From Vibrio neonatus (GTDB lineage: Bacteria > Pseudomonadota > Gammaproteobacteria > Enterobacterales > Vibrionaceae): a DNA stretch of 64,000 bases. The position numbers were made by a program, and so were the translations under genes. How positions within the stretch are numbered: the stretch's first letter is position 1; each line of letters starts with the position of its first letter. The notes beneath the pieces were generated by a model that had not been told where the DNA came from, searched no databases, and saw only the letters and a list, made by a program, of their open reading frames with translations. The stretch is taken from assembly GCF_024346975.1 (NCBI RefSeq), contig NZ_AP024885.1:2232001-2296000 (forward strand). The letters run 5' to 3'. Below are positions 49,579 to 59,392 of this stretch, piece after piece.

Positions 49579-50475
49579 TTACTCTATACCGCCAATGCGG
49601 TTCAAACGAATACCGGTTGGAATCCATGAAGGTAAGAAGCTGTCGTTGTCACGATCAAACTCAAAACTCATCCAAATACCAACTGCTTTGCCAACTAAAT
49701 TGGCTTCTGGCACAAAGCCCCAATAACGGCTATCAGCGCTGTTATCACGGTTGTCACCCATCATGAAATAATGCCCTTCTGGCACAATCCACTCACGAAC
49801 ACCAGGTCTAGGCTGATACGCAGATACGTTATCTTGGCGTAGAGGGTTCACCAATACTTGGTGCTGATGTTCACCCATTGTTTCGTCTAGACGAATCAAT
49901 GGGACATTATTTTGTACAAACTCGCTTTCCGTATAGTTAGTTAGAGGCACTGGTTTACACTGCTTCTCACCACTTGGTTTAATACAAAGTTTCTTCTCTT
50001 GAGTATAGCGAATAGTATCGCCCGGCAAGCCAATTACTCGTTTAATGTAGTCAATGCTCGGTTGCGGTGGGAATTTAAATACCGCAATATCACCGCGCTC
50101 AGGCTTACCTGTTTCGACCAACTGTGTGCGCCATACCGGATCTTTCAAACCGTAAGAGAACTTCTCTACTACGATGAAATCACCCACTAGCAACGTTGGC
50201 ATCATAGAACCTGAAGGGATTTGAAACGGTTCATAAATAAACGAACGCAAAATCAATACAAAGGCAATCACTGGGAAGATAGAAACACTGTTTTCTACCC
50301 ACCACGGTTGATTTTCTACTTTTGCTTTCGTTTCTTCATCCAAACCATTGGTTTGCGCTTCAACGTCCGCCACCTTGGCTGCTCGTTTCTTCGCCCAAAC
50401 TAGCTTCTCTAAAGCGTAGACAATACCAGTAACCAAAGTCACTATGACTAGGATTAGTGAAAACGTATTAGCCAT
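49579..50475 (-). CDS. lepB: Signal peptidase I
   Basis: Removes Sec and Tat signal peptides on the periplasmic face. 298 residues: TM1 (about 5-23), cytoplasmic loop, TM2 (about 63-80), then catalytic Ser90 (QIPSGSMMPTLLVGD) and Lys145 (IDYIKRVIGLPGD), and the conserved MGDNRDNSADSRYWG. Between lepA and rnc. Confidence 0.98.
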   Translation of the reverse strand: MANTFSLILVIVTLVTGIVYALEKLVWAKKRAAKVADVEAQTNGLDEETKAKVENQPWWVENSVSIFPVIAFVLILRSFIYEPFQIPSGSMMPTLLVGDFIVVEKFSYGLKDPVWRTQLVETGKPERGDIAVFKFPPQPSIDYIKRVIGLPGDTIRYTQEKKLCIKPSGEKQCKPVPLTNYTESEFVQNNVPLIRLDETMGEHQHQVLVNPLRQDNVSAYQPRPGVREWIVPEGHYFMMGDNRDNSADSRYWGFVPEANLVGKAVGIWMSFEFDRDNDSFLPSWIPTGIRLNRIGGIE

Positions 50476-50514
50476 TGAAATCCCTTAAAATTTATATGTT
50501 TCTAAAACAACGAA

Positions 50515-50543
50515 AGTGAAAGAGCCAATAACTCTTTCACTTT
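50515..50543 (-). terminator. Hairpin between lepA and lepB
   Basis: Stem AAGTGAAAGAG / CTCTTTCACTT with a 7-nt loop, no clear T-run. It may attenuate or stabilise the lepA mRNA end. Confidence 0.5.
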
Positions 50544-50572
50544 GCAATTATTATCTAACCATTTTTGAATGG

Positions 50573-52366
50573 TTAATCTTTGCCGACATGAAGAATAGCA
50601 AGGAAAGCCTCTTGCGGAAGCTCAACGTTACCGATTTGCTTCATACGCTTTTTACCTTCTTTCTGCTTCTTCAATAGTTTCTTCTTACGACTCACATCAC
50701 CACCATAACATTTTGCTATTACGTTTTTACGTAACTGCTTAACGGTAGAGCGAGCAATAATGTGGTTACCAATCGCGGCTTGAATTGCAATATCAAACAT
50801 TTGGCGAGGAATGAACTCTTTCATTTTCTCAACCAACTGGCGACCACGAGTTTGAGAGTTATCTTTGTGCGTGATAATTGCCAATGCATCTACTGTATCA
50901 CCATTGAGCAATACATCTACGCGAACCATGCTTGATTCTTCGTAGCGATGAAAGTTGTAATCCAATGATGCATAACCACGAGAAGTGGATTTTAGACGAT
51001 CAAAGAAGTCCAAAACAACTTCTGCCATAGGCAGGTCGTAAGTCAATGCGACTTGGTTACCGTGATAAACCATATCCACCTGAATACCGCGTTTTTCAAC
51101 ACAAAGCGTAATAACGTTACCTAGGTAATCCGATGGCACTAAGATATTACAACGTGCGATTGGTTCACGGATAGCTTCTAAATCGTTAACTGCAGGTAGT
51201 TTAGCTGGGCTATCTACATATAAAACTTCGCCGTTAGTTTTCTCAACTTCATACACTACAGTTGGTGCTGTAGTGATTAGGTCAAGGTCATATTCACGCT
51301 CTAGACGCTCTTGAATAACTTCCATGTGAAGCATACCCAAGAAACCACAGCGGAAACCAAAACCTAGTGCAGCTGAGCTTTCTGGCTCATAAAACAGTGA
51401 CGCATCGTTTAGGCTCAATTTGCCTAGCGCATCACGGAAGTTTTCGTAATCATCTGATGATACAGGGAATAGACCTGCGTATACCTGAGGCTTCACTTTT
51501 TGGAAACCTGGCAGTGCAGTTTCACAGCCGCCTTTAGCGTGAGTTAAAGTATCGCCTACTGGTGCACCAAGAATATCCTTGATACCACAGACAACCCAGC
51601 CTACTTCGCCAGTATTTAACCCATCTGTATCAATACGTTTAGGAGTAAAGATACCTAGACGATCCACACCCCATACTTGGCCTGTGCTCATCACTTTAAT
51701 TTTGTCGTTTTTCTTTAGCTTGCCGTTTTTGATACGCACAAGTGAAACAACGCCAAGGTAGTTATCAAACCATGAATCGATGATCAACGCCTGTAATGGG
51801 CCGTCAGGATCACCTTCTGGTGCTGGGATCGCTTTCACGATTTCTTCCAACACTTCATCAACGCCAAGACCTGTTTTCGCCGAACAGCGCACAGCTTCTA
51901 AAGCATCGATACCAACGATCTCTTCAATTTCTTCTGAAACACGCTCAGGATCAGCAGCCGGAAGGTCAATCTTGTTAAGGATTGGCACAACCTCTAGATC
52001 CATTTCAATAGCGGTATAACAGTTAGCCAAAGTTTGCGCTTCAACACCCTGACCTGCATCAACCACCAGCAATGCGCCTTCACAAGCAGCAAGTGAACGA
52101 GATACTTCGTATGAGAAGTCTACGTGTCCTGGAGTATCGATGAAGTTCAATTGATAGGTTTCCCCATCATTTGCTACGTAGTCTAAGGTCACACTTTGAG
52201 ATTTAATGGTGATACCGCGTTCTCTTTCAAGATCCATAGAATCAAGAACTTGCGCCTCCATTTCACGAGAGCTAAGACCCCCACAGACTTGTATTAAACG
52301 ATCTGATAGGGTGGATTTACCGTGGTCAATGTGGGCAATAATCGAAAAGTTACGAATGTTCTTCAT
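50573..52366 (-). CDS. lepA: Elongation factor 4 (LepA)
   Basis: Translational GTPase that back-translocates or helps initiate on ribosomes. 597 residues: [14 protein letters not shown] (G1), [12 protein letters not shown] (G2), [12 protein letters not shown] (G3), NKIDLP (G4), domains II, III and V, and the LepA-specific C-terminal domain ending LHVGKD with [22 protein letters not shown]. Follows rseC in the block with a gap of 109 bp. Confidence 0.99.
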   Translation of the reverse strand: MKNIRNFSIIAHIDHGKSTLSDRLIQVCGGLSSREMEAQVLDSMDLERERGITIKSQSVTLDYVANDGETYQLNFIDTPGHVDFSYEVSRSLAACEGALLVVDAGQGVEAQTLANCYTAIEMDLEVVPILNKIDLPAADPERVSEEIEEIVGIDALEAVRCSAKTGLGVDEVLEEIVKAIPAPEGDPDGPLQALIIDSWFDNYLGVVSLVRIKNGKLKKNDKIKVMSTGQVWGVDRLGIFTPKRIDTDGLNTGEVGWVVCGIKDILGAPVGDTLTHAKGGCETALPGFQKVKPQVYAGLFPVSSDDYENFRDALGKLSLNDASLFYEPESSAALGFGFRCGFLGMLHMEVIQERLEREYDLDLITTAPTVVYEVEKTNGEVLYVDSPAKLPAVNDLEAIREPIARCNILVPSDYLGNVITLCVEKRGIQVDMVYHGNQVALTYDLPMAEVVLDFFDRLKSTSRGYASLDYNFHRYEESSMVRVDVLLNGDTVDALAIITHKDNSQTRGRQLVEKMKEFIPRQMFDIAIQAAIGNHIIARSTVKQLRKNVIAKCYGGDVSRKKKLLKKQKEGKKRMKQIGNVELPQEAFLAILHVGKD

Positions 52367-52475
52367 AGTAAGGTGTGGTTAGACTCATACAAAATTGAAA
52401 GGGGAAATGATGTTTACACTCATCATTTGGCTCAGATTGGCAGATTCTACCGAATTTCGGCGCTTGTCGCTATCT

Positions 52476-52970
52476 TCATTTTACTTCTAGTGGCTGACCT
52501 AAGGTGCGAATTAAGGTGACTTGCTGCTCAGATTGGTGATTAGTACGCTTTAATTTAGCTTTTACTACTGCCCCACCTATACACGCAAAGCCTACGCCAA
52601 GCACTATGCTCAGCCATTCATGACCATCTAACATCACATTAGAGATTTCGGTGCCGACTAGAGCGCCAAGGAACAGGAACAGCAAAGGCACTAGATACAC
52701 TAAGGCTGCCGCTGACAGTAGGGCTTTTTCTGGCAAGCCTATTTCAACAATATCGCCTTTGGCGACGACGGTTGAGGTAGTCACTGACCAAGCATGCTCT
52801 TTATTGCCTATGGCTTTGGTCACCTGCCCTGTGGCACAGCTTGATTTAGAGGCACAGCCACTACAACTGGTCTGTTGCTCACAGGTCAGATCGACTTTAA
52901 ATACCGCTTCATCGGTTTCAGGTGATGACACTTGTGTCACTTTGGTCACCTGAGCTAATGCATTCATCAT
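52476..52970 (-). CDS. rseC: SoxR-reducing/sigma-E regulatory protein RseC
   Basis: Inner-membrane protein of the rpoE operon with a mild positive effect on sigma-E, also linked to SoxR reduction. 164 residues: N-terminal cysteine cluster CEQQTSCSGCASKSSC and two transmembrane helices (about 83-105 and 112-132). Two adjacent ATG codons (52970 and 52967) could start it. Next to rseB and lepA. Confidence 0.94.
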   Translation of the reverse strand: MMNALAQVTKVTQVSSPETDEAVFKVDLTCEQQTSCSGCASKSSCATGQVTKAIGNKEHAWSVTTSTVVAKGDIVEIGLPEKALLSAAALVYLVPLLFLFLGALVGTEISNVMLDGHEWLSIVLGVGFACIGGAVVKAKLKRTNHQSEQQVTLIRTLGQPLEVK

Positions 52971-52985
52971 GGTCTTTACACCTAG

Positions 52986-53933
52986 CTAGTGGAAAGTCAC
53001 CGATTGTAATATACGCTGCGCCGTACGTGGAGGAATATCTCCGACTACTATGACTTCATGTTTGTTCATAATAGCACTTTGTAGCGTACGTCTGCCTTGT
53101 CGCACCAATTGACGCTTCAATGATTGGTCATCTTCTGGGGCGACATAAATAGAAAATTGAAATAATCCATCGGAATATATTTGGCTTTCAACAATGCGAT
53201 CTGAACCAAATAATGGATGACTTTGCATTTTTTTACTTACAAAGCCTTTTGGCATCCACTCGGCATTCCATGAGATCTCATCCACACTGCCATCTGGCAA
53301 AGTAACCACATCCGGTAAAGTTGCTTTTTCAAGCCCCTTCATAATTGGAATCAAGTGATCAGAAATAGAATAAGACACGGTTCTGTATTGCTCGATGATT
53401 TCGCCGTCACGATCAATAAGATCAGCACGCAAAGGCAGCGCTGTTCTTTCATCAATCCACATAATGTAAGAGTAACGCTGTCCATCTTTTGGCACCACGC
53501 GAACTACTTCACTTGGAGCGCCCGCTTCGCGTGCACGTCCAACTTTGACAAAATCGTAATAGAGTTTTAGCTTGTCTGGGTTAATGCTAAGCATAGGCAT
53601 TAACGGCGCAACCATTTTATCGGATGCGATGGTAAAAGGGTCAATGCCGGGCTCGATGTAACTGATCTCTCCACCACGACGAATCACTTCGCGCACGGGT
53701 CCACTTAAATACAACAGCTGAGCAAATCGAGTGTCATTGTCATTTGCTTGGCGATACACCAAAGGCTCAATACTACTCTTTCGAATCAGCACATAGGACA
53801 TCTCGTAGTTGAGAGTCTCAGTTGCAGTACTCATTTTGTAGATTAGGGCCTCAGCTGAGTTCTCATCAGCTAAGGCTAAAGGAGAGGCTGTTAAGCTGAG
53901 CAGCGCGCACACACTGGCCAGAAATTTCTTCAT
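52986..53933 (-). CDS. rseB: Sigma-E factor regulatory protein RseB
   Basis: Periplasmic protein that protects RseA from DegS cleavage until lipoprotein or LPS signals bind. 315 residues: signal peptide (MKKFLASVCALLSLTASPLALA, cleaved near residue 22), then the large LolA-like domain and a small C-terminal domain ending ARQILQSVTF-like. Start overlaps the rseA stop by four bases, indicating coupled translation. Confidence 0.96.
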   Translation of the reverse strand: MKKFLASVCALLSLTASPLALADENSAEALIYKMSTATETLNYEMSYVLIRKSSIEPLVYRQANDNDTRFAQLLYLSGPVREVIRRGGEISYIEPGIDPFTIASDKMVAPLMPMLSINPDKLKLYYDFVKVGRAREAGAPSEVVRVVPKDGQRYSYIMWIDERTALPLRADLIDRDGEIIEQYRTVSYSISDHLIPIMKGLEKATLPDVVTLPDGSVDEISWNAEWMPKGFVSKKMQSHPLFGSDRIVESQIYSDGLFQFSIYVAPEDDQSLKRQLVRQGRRTLQSAIMNKHEVIVVGDIPPRTAQRILQSVTFH

Positions 53934-54559
53934 TTGATTTCCGTTTCTACGTCAGAGCTCGTTTCGCTATGGTTTAGGCGAAGCTGTAGCTCATAGTCTT
54001 GCAATACTGTATTGATACGGCGACGTTGCTCGGCAAGTTGCTCATCTTTCGCTGAAATGTTGCTAGACTCTGACTTAGCTCGCACTGAGTCACGAGTTAA
54101 GCTCACAGGCTCTGCACTACCTGCAATAGGAATAGTTTGTAGCACAGGCAGTGTTTCAGGCGCTTGTGACGCATTACCGTCTACGCTACCGCCGTACTGC
54201 TGAACTCCCACAATAACCGCAAAAGAAACGCAAGCAGCCACGGCTACCTGACCAAATTGGGTGAGCCATTGAGGAAGGCCTTTTTTAACTGTCGCTGGCG
54301 TTGGTTGTTCTTCTAGCATTGGATGCACATTGCTTGAGTGAGCTGGCTCATCTTCAAGGGCAAGTGCGACTTTGCTAGCAATATCCCAGTCTGCGCCTTG
54401 TTTTGCATCACCACGCATAACATCACCAATGAGATGGTAATTTTGCCACGTTTGTTGAGCATCCTTCTCGTGTTCTACCTCAGAGATCAAACTCAAGTCT
54501 ACCGACTCTCCATCCATCAATGCTGAGATTTTCTCTTTGTTAGACATTACATTCACCAT
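53930..54559 (-). CDS. rseA: Anti-sigma-E factor RseA
   Basis: Inner-membrane anti-sigma factor that holds RpoE and is destroyed by DegS and RseP under envelope stress. 209 residues: cytoplasmic anti-sigma domain (KEKISALMDGESVD ... TWQNYHLIGDVMRG), one transmembrane helix (about 97-116, VAVAACVSFAVIVGVQ), and a periplasmic domain. Between rpoE (12 bp upstream) and rseB (4-bp overlap). Confidence 0.96.
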   Translation of the reverse strand: MVNVMSNKEKISALMDGESVDLSLISEVEHEKDAQQTWQNYHLIGDVMRGDAKQGADWDIASKVALALEDEPAHSSNVHPMLEEQPTPATVKKGLPQWLTQFGQVAVAACVSFAVIVGVQQYGGSVDGNASQAPETLPVLQTIPIAGSAEPVSLTRDSVRAKSESSNISAKDEQLAEQRRRINTVLQDYELQLRLNHSETSSDVETEIK

Positions 54560-54571
54560 TGTGATTATTTT

Positions 54572-55150
54572 CTAACGCTGAAGAAGCGGTTGCATTTTTT
54601 TCTCTACCGCTTCTCGAGCTCTAAATATTCGCGAACGAACTGTGCCCACTGGACACTCCATAACGGCGGCTATGTCTTCATAGCTCAAACCATCAAGTTC
54701 TCGCAACGTCATTGCTGTTTTTAGATCTTCGGGCAGTGCTTCAATTGCATTGAAAACTACCTCTTTCAATTCATTGGACAACGCTAAGTTTTCAGGGTTC
54801 GAAATTTCTTTTAGCGCATTACCAGTTTCTATATATTCAGCGTCTTCAGCATCCACATCCGTTGCAGGCGGTCTGCGCCCTAACGCAACAAGGTGATTTT
54901 TTGCGGTATTGACCGCAATACGATACAACCAAGTATAAAAGGCACTTTCTCCCCTAAAGTTAGGGATAGCACGATACGCCTTAATAAAGGCTTCTTGGGC
55001 TACATCAGCGACATCACTTTGGTTGTTCACATACCTAGAGATCAAGTTACACACCTTATTTTGGTATTTAACCACCAAAAGATTAAAGGCTTGCTTGTCT
55101 CCATTTTGAATCCGCTCAATCAATACCTGATCGGTCAACTGCTCGTTCAT
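54572..55150 (-). CDS. rpoE: RNA polymerase sigma-E factor
   Basis: Extracytoplasmic-function sigma factor for envelope stress. 192 residues: region 2 (FNLLVVKYQNKVCNLISRYV, DVAQEAFIKAYRAIPNFRGES) and region 4 (LPEDLKTAMTLRELDGLSYEDIAAVMECPVGTVRSRIFRARE). First gene of rpoE-rseABC, divergent from nadB, with a candidate self-regulated promoter at 55247-55275. Confidence 0.99.
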   Translation of the reverse strand: MNEQLTDQVLIERIQNGDKQAFNLLVVKYQNKVCNLISRYVNNQSDVADVAQEAFIKAYRAIPNFRGESAFYTWLYRIAVNTAKNHLVALGRRPPATDVDAEDAEYIETGNALKEISNPENLALSNELKEVVFNAIEALPEDLKTAMTLRELDGLSYEDIAAVMECPVGTVRSRIFRAREAVEKKMQPLLQR

Positions 55151-55529
55151 TCGAGCTTTTACTCCTATGTTCAGCTCTCATCTTCTCAGATATGAGTTTT
55201 ATCAATGCATAATGTATTATTGACACCATCGATTACTAGAGCACTATTGTGACTCAATCGAGACACAAAAGTTCATTTTGGTTATGTTTTTTTTATAACT
55301 TGGTCCAAAATGTGATGTACTAGACGCTTGATGGCCACTAGAAACGAACTTAAGTCTAAGATTAAAAACTTGATACAACGCATTGCTTTGCGCGACAACT
55401 AGTAGTCGAATAGTAGCACCCTAGTCCTCGTCTGGGTTAAGAACACGTCAAAACTATAAGATATAAAGTGTTCGACGAGTGGTTAATGGAAGGCGATAGA
55501 GCCTAATCGAAATAGGATAAAATATATCA
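55151..55529. other. rpoE-nadB divergent intergenic region
   Basis: 379 bp with promoters for both genes. Besides the candidate sigma-E promoter of rpoE, the + strand side has A/T-rich sequence before nadB with AAGATATAAAG near 55458 as a possible -10 region. I see no RNA gene or ORF. Confidence 0.5.
55247..55275 (-). promoter_or_regulatory. Candidate sigma-E promoter of rpoE
   Basis: On the - strand, -35 TGAACTT (55275-55269), 16-bp spacer, -10 TCACAA (55252-55247), close to the sigma-E consensus GGAACTT-N16-TCAAA. Its place about 100 bp upstream of rpoE fits autoregulation. Confidence 0.55.
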
Positions 55530-57161
55530 ATGAATTCAATCGCTCAGCATCAATGTGATGTATTGGTTATCGGTAGTGGTGCCGCAGGACTTTCGCTAGC
55601 CCTTCGTGTCGCAAAAAAATCTAAAGTTATTGTGTTAAGTAAAAGTCTAAGCCGAGAAGGGGCTACCTTTTACGCACAAGGCGGTATCGCCGCGGTATTT
55701 GATGAATCAGATACTGTAGAGTCACATGTAGAAGACACGCTGATTGCAGGCGCTGGCTTATGTGAAAAAGACAAAGTTCAGTTTATTGCTGAAAACGCCA
55801 AAAAATGTGTGCAATGGCTTATTGATGGCGGCGTGCCTTTTGACCAAGAAGAGTCACAAAAAAGTGGCGAGCAGCCTCGTTATCACTTAACTCGTGAAGG
55901 TGGTCATAGTCACCGCCGCATTCTGCATGCCGCAGATGCAACAGGCATGGCAATGCAAACTTCTTTGCAAGAGAACGTGCTAAACCACCCTAACATTACT
56001 GTGCTAGAACGCCATAATGCTGTTGACCTTATCACCGAAGATAAAACCGGTGGTGACTCAAGCAAAGTGGTCGGTGCTTATGTATGGAACCGCGACTCAG
56101 AGCATGTAGAAACAATTGCCGCAAAATTTGTCGTACTTGCCACAGGTGGCGCATCAAAAGTGTACCAATACACCAGTAACCCAGACGTATCATCGGGTGA
56201 CGGTATCGCTATGGCATGGCGCGCAGGTTGTCGTGTGGCTAACCTTGAGTTCAACCAATTCCACCCAACGTGTCTATTCCACCCAGAAGCACGTAACTTT
56301 TTGCTGACTGAAGCACTTCGTGGTGAAGGTGCATATCTGCGTCGTCCTGACGGCACTCGCTTTATGCCCGATTTCGACCCGCGCGAAGAACTTGCGCCAC
56401 GCGATATCGTTGCTCGCGCCATTGACTATGAAATGAAACGTTTAGGTGCAGACTGTATGTACTTGGACATCAGTCATAAATCAGCTGAATTTATTACTAA
56501 ACACTTCCCGACTATCCACCTACGTCTGCAAGACCTAGGTTTAGATATGACTAAAGAGCAAATCCCAATTGTTCCTGCAGCGCACTACACCTGTGGCGGC
56601 GTAATGGTAAACCCTCAAGGGCAAACCGATGTGGAACAACTATATGCAATTGGAGAAGTGAGCTACACCGGACTACACGGTGCAAACCGCATGGCATCTA
56701 ACTCATTGCTAGAGTGTGTGGTATACGCTTGGTCTGCCGCTGAAAGCATTCTTGAGCAACTGGATGATGCACAAATGCCCGGCAACCTACCTTGTTGGGA
56801 TGAAAGTCAGGTAAATAACTCTGACGAAGAAGTTGTTCTACAGCACAACTGGCATGAACTAAGACTGTTTATGTGGGATTACATGGGCATTGTACGTACT
56901 GATAAACGATTAGAGCGTGCCCTACACCGCATTCAACTGCTACAACAAGAAGTGCACGATTACTACAGCAACTTCCGCGTATCAAATAACCTGCTTGAGT
57001 TACGTAACTTGCTGCAAGTGGCGGATCTTATGGTGCGCTGTGCAATGGAGCGTAAAGAGAGCCGTGGCTTACACTACACGCTTGATTACCCAGAGATGCT
57101 TGAAGAAGCTAAACCGACTATTTTGGTGCCTCACCATTCCAATAGAACATACCCTAACTAG
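55530..57161 (+). CDS. nadB: L-aspartate oxidase
   Basis: FAD enzyme oxidising aspartate to iminoaspartate for de novo NAD synthesis. 543 residues. FAD-binding [17 protein letters not shown], the flavin-contacting [56 protein letters not shown], and the catalytic region [15 protein letters not shown]; a C-terminal helical domain follows. Divergent from rpoE as in enterics and vibrios. Confidence 0.98.
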   Translation: MNSIAQHQCDVLVIGSGAAGLSLALRVAKKSKVIVLSKSLSREGATFYAQGGIAAVFDESDTVESHVEDTLIAGAGLCEKDKVQFIAENAKKCVQWLIDGGVPFDQEESQKSGEQPRYHLTREGGHSHRRILHAADATGMAMQTSLQENVLNHPNITVLERHNAVDLITEDKTGGDSSKVVGAYVWNRDSEHVETIAAKFVVLATGGASKVYQYTSNPDVSSGDGIAMAWRAGCRVANLEFNQFHPTCLFHPEARNFLLTEALRGEGAYLRRPDGTRFMPDFDPREELAPRDIVARAIDYEMKRLGADCMYLDISHKSAEFITKHFPTIHLRLQDLGLDMTKEQIPIVPAAHYTCGGVMVNPQGQTDVEQLYAIGEVSYTGLHGANRMASNSLLECVVYAWSAAESILEQLDDAQMPGNLPCWDESQVNNSDEEVVLQHNWHELRLFMWDYMGIVRTDKRLERALHRIQLLQQEVHDYYSNFRVSNNLLELRNLLQVADLMVRCAMERKESRGLHYTLDYPEMLEEAKPTILVPHHSNRTYPN

Positions 57162-57181
57162 GCTATATGTAACCGAAAACT

Positions 57182-57225
57182 AAAAAGGCGCTCAATGCTA
57201 AATGATATTGAGCGCCTTTCTTTTT
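57182..57225. terminator. Bidirectional terminator between nadB and sdhE
   Basis: Stem AAAGGCGCTCAAT / ATTGAGCGCCTTT with a 10-nt loop, flanked by A-rich and T-rich tracts, between convergent genes. Confidence 0.9.
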
Positions 57226-57252
57226 GTTCTGTTTATTTTTCAATAAGATAAA

Positions 57253-57516
57253 TTACGAGCGTACTTTACTTAAATTGTGTGCCACAACTTTGTCGACCAT
57301 AGCGGCTAGCGCTAAGTTTTCACTGCGTCCATGCCCCATAACCCAAGTAAACAAATCTGGATCATCACACTCAAGCAGCGCTACAAAGTCTTTCTTTTCT
57401 TGCTCGGTTAGCTCGTCAAAACACTCTTCAAAGAACGGCATAATCACGACATCCAGTTCTAACATGCCTCGACGACACGCCCATTTAATACGCGCCTTTT
57501 GTTCAGGTGTATACAT
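57253..57516 (-). CDS. sdhE: FAD assembly factor SdhE
   Basis: Small chaperone that promotes covalent FAD attachment to succinate dehydrogenase. 87 residues with the invariant RRGMLELD motif (KWACRRGMLELDVVIMPFFEE) and DDPDLFTWVMG. Divergent from ygfZ, as in E. coli (ygfY-ygfZ). Confidence 0.96.
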   Translation of the reverse strand: MYTPEQKARIKWACRRGMLELDVVIMPFFEECFDELTEQEKKDFVALLECDDPDLFTWVMGHGRSENLALAAMVDKVVAHNLSKVRS

Positions 57517-57779
57517 GCTTTACCTCAAATTAAACTCATTCCCTTGATTTGAGTGTAACAGCACTCAACCAAGGTAACTATTAGATCAATCACAGTAATT
57601 TAGTATTCAGAAATAACCAAGGAAAAATGCTGAAAACAAGCTAGGGTAATAAGTGAATGACTCGATTGGTTTTATTACTGAATATTATTGAAAATAGTCT
57701 CTTAACTAAAATTCCGCCCTTAGACATCAAGCCAAATTCTGATTACCATAGACAAAACGACTGAGTTCAAGGAACCACT

Positions 57780-58721
57780 ATGAGCGCGCAACCTTCTGTA
57801 TCTTTAAACACCCCACCTTTAGCATGGACTGAATTGGCTGACTGGCAATCGATCACTGCAATAGGGGAAGAAAGTAAGTCTTACCTGCAAGGCCAAGTGA
57901 CGTGCGATGTTGTGCAATTAGAGGCGACAGAAGCTACTTTAGGCGCCCATTGTGATGCAAAAGGTAAAATGTGGAGTCTATTTCGCTTATTTCACCACAA
58001 GGGTGGTTACGCTTTATGGCAACACAAGTCAGGTATAGAGACCGCACTTCAAGAAATCAAAAAGTACTCGGTATTCTCTAAGGTTGATATTGAAATCAAC
58101 TCGCAACAAGTTAGCCTTGGCATACTTGGTGAGCAAGCCGAAGCCTTCATAGACTCAATAAGTGAAAACACTGGGGATGTACGAGAGCTTGGTTTTGGTA
58201 GCGCAGTAAAAATTGACGCTATGCGCTGGCTATTACTAGTAGATGAAAGTGCCGTTGCTGCGCTAACTGAAAAATTAACCGATGCAGAAAAAGTACAACC
58301 GAATTATTGGGACTACTTTGATGTAAGAGCAGGACTTCCTCGCCTTACCGCGGCTCAACAGAACACCCATATTCCTCAAATGCTAAACCTACAAGCATTA
58401 GGTGGTATTAGCTTTGAAAAAGGCTGCTATACCGGACAAGAGACGGTAGCCCGCGCCAAATATCGCGGTACTAATAAAAAGGTAATGCGCTTAATCCAAG
58501 GCAAGGGAAATGCAACCACTCCATTCACGTTTGAACGTGCCGTCGGCGACAATTGGCGCGGAGCGGGTGAAGCTATTGCTCAATATTGTAATGAAAATGG
58601 GGATGCTCTGGCTCTGATCGTACTGAACAAAGATATTGAGTTTGATACTCGCTTTAAACTGGCAGGCGATAGTGACGCATTCTGGCACTTAGTTGAGTTG
58701 CCATACGATTTAGACGAATAA
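57780..58721 (+). CDS. ygfZ: tRNA-modifying / folate-binding protein YgfZ
   Basis: Folate-binding protein that supports iron-sulfur enzymes such as MiaB. 313 residues, GcvT-like fold, with the signature KGCYTGQETVARAKYRGTNKK (catalytic-looking Cys in KGCYxGQE) and an early SYLQGQVTCDV. A terminator-like hairpin follows at 58766-58800. Confidence 0.96.
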   Translation: MSAQPSVSLNTPPLAWTELADWQSITAIGEESKSYLQGQVTCDVVQLEATEATLGAHCDAKGKMWSLFRLFHHKGGYALWQHKSGIETALQEIKKYSVFSKVDIEINSQQVSLGILGEQAEAFIDSISENTGDVRELGFGSAVKIDAMRWLLLVDESAVAALTEKLTDAEKVQPNYWDYFDVRAGLPRLTAAQQNTHIPQMLNLQALGGISFEKGCYTGQETVARAKYRGTNKKVMRLIQGKGNATTPFTFERAVGDNWRGAGEAIAQYCNENGDALALIVLNKDIEFDTRFKLAGDSDAFWHLVELPYDLDE

Positions 58722-58765
58722 AAACGTAATTTACCCCATAAAAGCTCACAAAAACCTTACACTGA

Positions 58766-58800
58766 AACCTAGTTCTCAAGAGCTAGGTTTTCTACTTTTT
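58766..58800 (+). terminator. Terminator of ygfZ
   Basis: AAACCTAG-TT-CT loop AG-CTAGGTTT stem followed by TTCTACTTTTT. Confidence 0.75.
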
Positions 58801-58919
58801 ATAAACAAACACCCTTCATACCTGACTCTGTTACCTCCTCTTACATCCTTATCGACTATATTTACCCATAGTGATAGAACTTTTTCTAACAACACGCTGT
58901 CTATATGAATGTAAGCGCA

Positions 58920-58939
58920 CTGATAGTATATTTTATCAG
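58920..58939. promoter_or_regulatory. Inverted repeat, possible operator
   Basis: CTGATAGTATATTTTATCAG: 6-bp arms with an 8-nt spacer, about 135 bp upstream of the small gene's -10 box. Regulator unknown. Confidence 0.25.
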
Positions 58940-59131
58940 CACGTATAACTAGCGATGGGGAAGTGGTCACTATTAAAATTCAACCAAGACCACAAAACCA
59001 GATAAAAACGTCAAGAAACCTAGGTGTTCTGTTTATTAATCTAGTTGCATCACAATTTTGTAGAACAAACTATTTATAATGTGCCCCGCCATGGAGGCAA
59101 AGAATAAATTAAAATTATAAAGGTATCAGAA

Positions 59132-59338
59132 ATGAGACTGTTCAAGCGTTATGTTCCAAGCATGATTGCAAAACACGTAAGTAGGTTATTCAAGGGAAGA
59201 ATTTTCATTTACGGTATTGGTAAGTTTGAGTTTGATAATGGGAAGTTAATCCTCCCACATCACGCCGAAGAGCGTCACTTCAAAGCAGTAACTGAAGTGA
59301 ACACTGAGGTGAAAAGGCTTAGAGCTTGCTATATTTAG
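59132..59338 (+). CDS. Conserved small hypothetical protein (Vibrio-type)
   Basis: 68 residues, very basic N-terminal half (MRLFKRYVPSMIAKHVSRLFKGR), then a short beta-like segment with IYGIGKFEFDNGKL and a helical VNTEVKRLRACYI end. AAAGG lies seven bases before the ATG, a TATAAT box lies at 59075-59080, and a terminator follows, so it is an independent transcription unit. I recall similar small proteins as conserved across vibrios, but no function is known to me. The basic surface hints at nucleic-acid or membrane contact only. Confidence 0.75.
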   Translation: MRLFKRYVPSMIAKHVSRLFKGRIFIYGIGKFEFDNGKLILPHHAEERHFKAVTEVNTEVKRLRACYI

Positions 59339-59352
59339 TTGGCTAAAATAAG

Positions 59353-59377
59353 GAGGCAATTGCCTCCTTTTTTATTA
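59353..59377 (+). terminator. Terminator of the small hypothetical gene
   Basis: GGAGGCAATTGCCTCC is a perfect palindrome (8-bp arms, minimal loop) followed by TTTTTTATT. Also useful to the convergent ubiI. Confidence 0.88.
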
Positions 59378-59392
59378 GTTAGTCACACACTT

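Larger units (their letters stand above)
58722..59131. other. ygfZ to small-gene intergenic region
   Basis: 410 bp. Contains the ygfZ terminator, a palindrome CTGATA-N8-TATCAG at 58920-58939, and a -10 TATAAT at 59075-59080 about 50 bp before the small gene. No further ORF with an RBS is seen. Confidence 0.5.
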
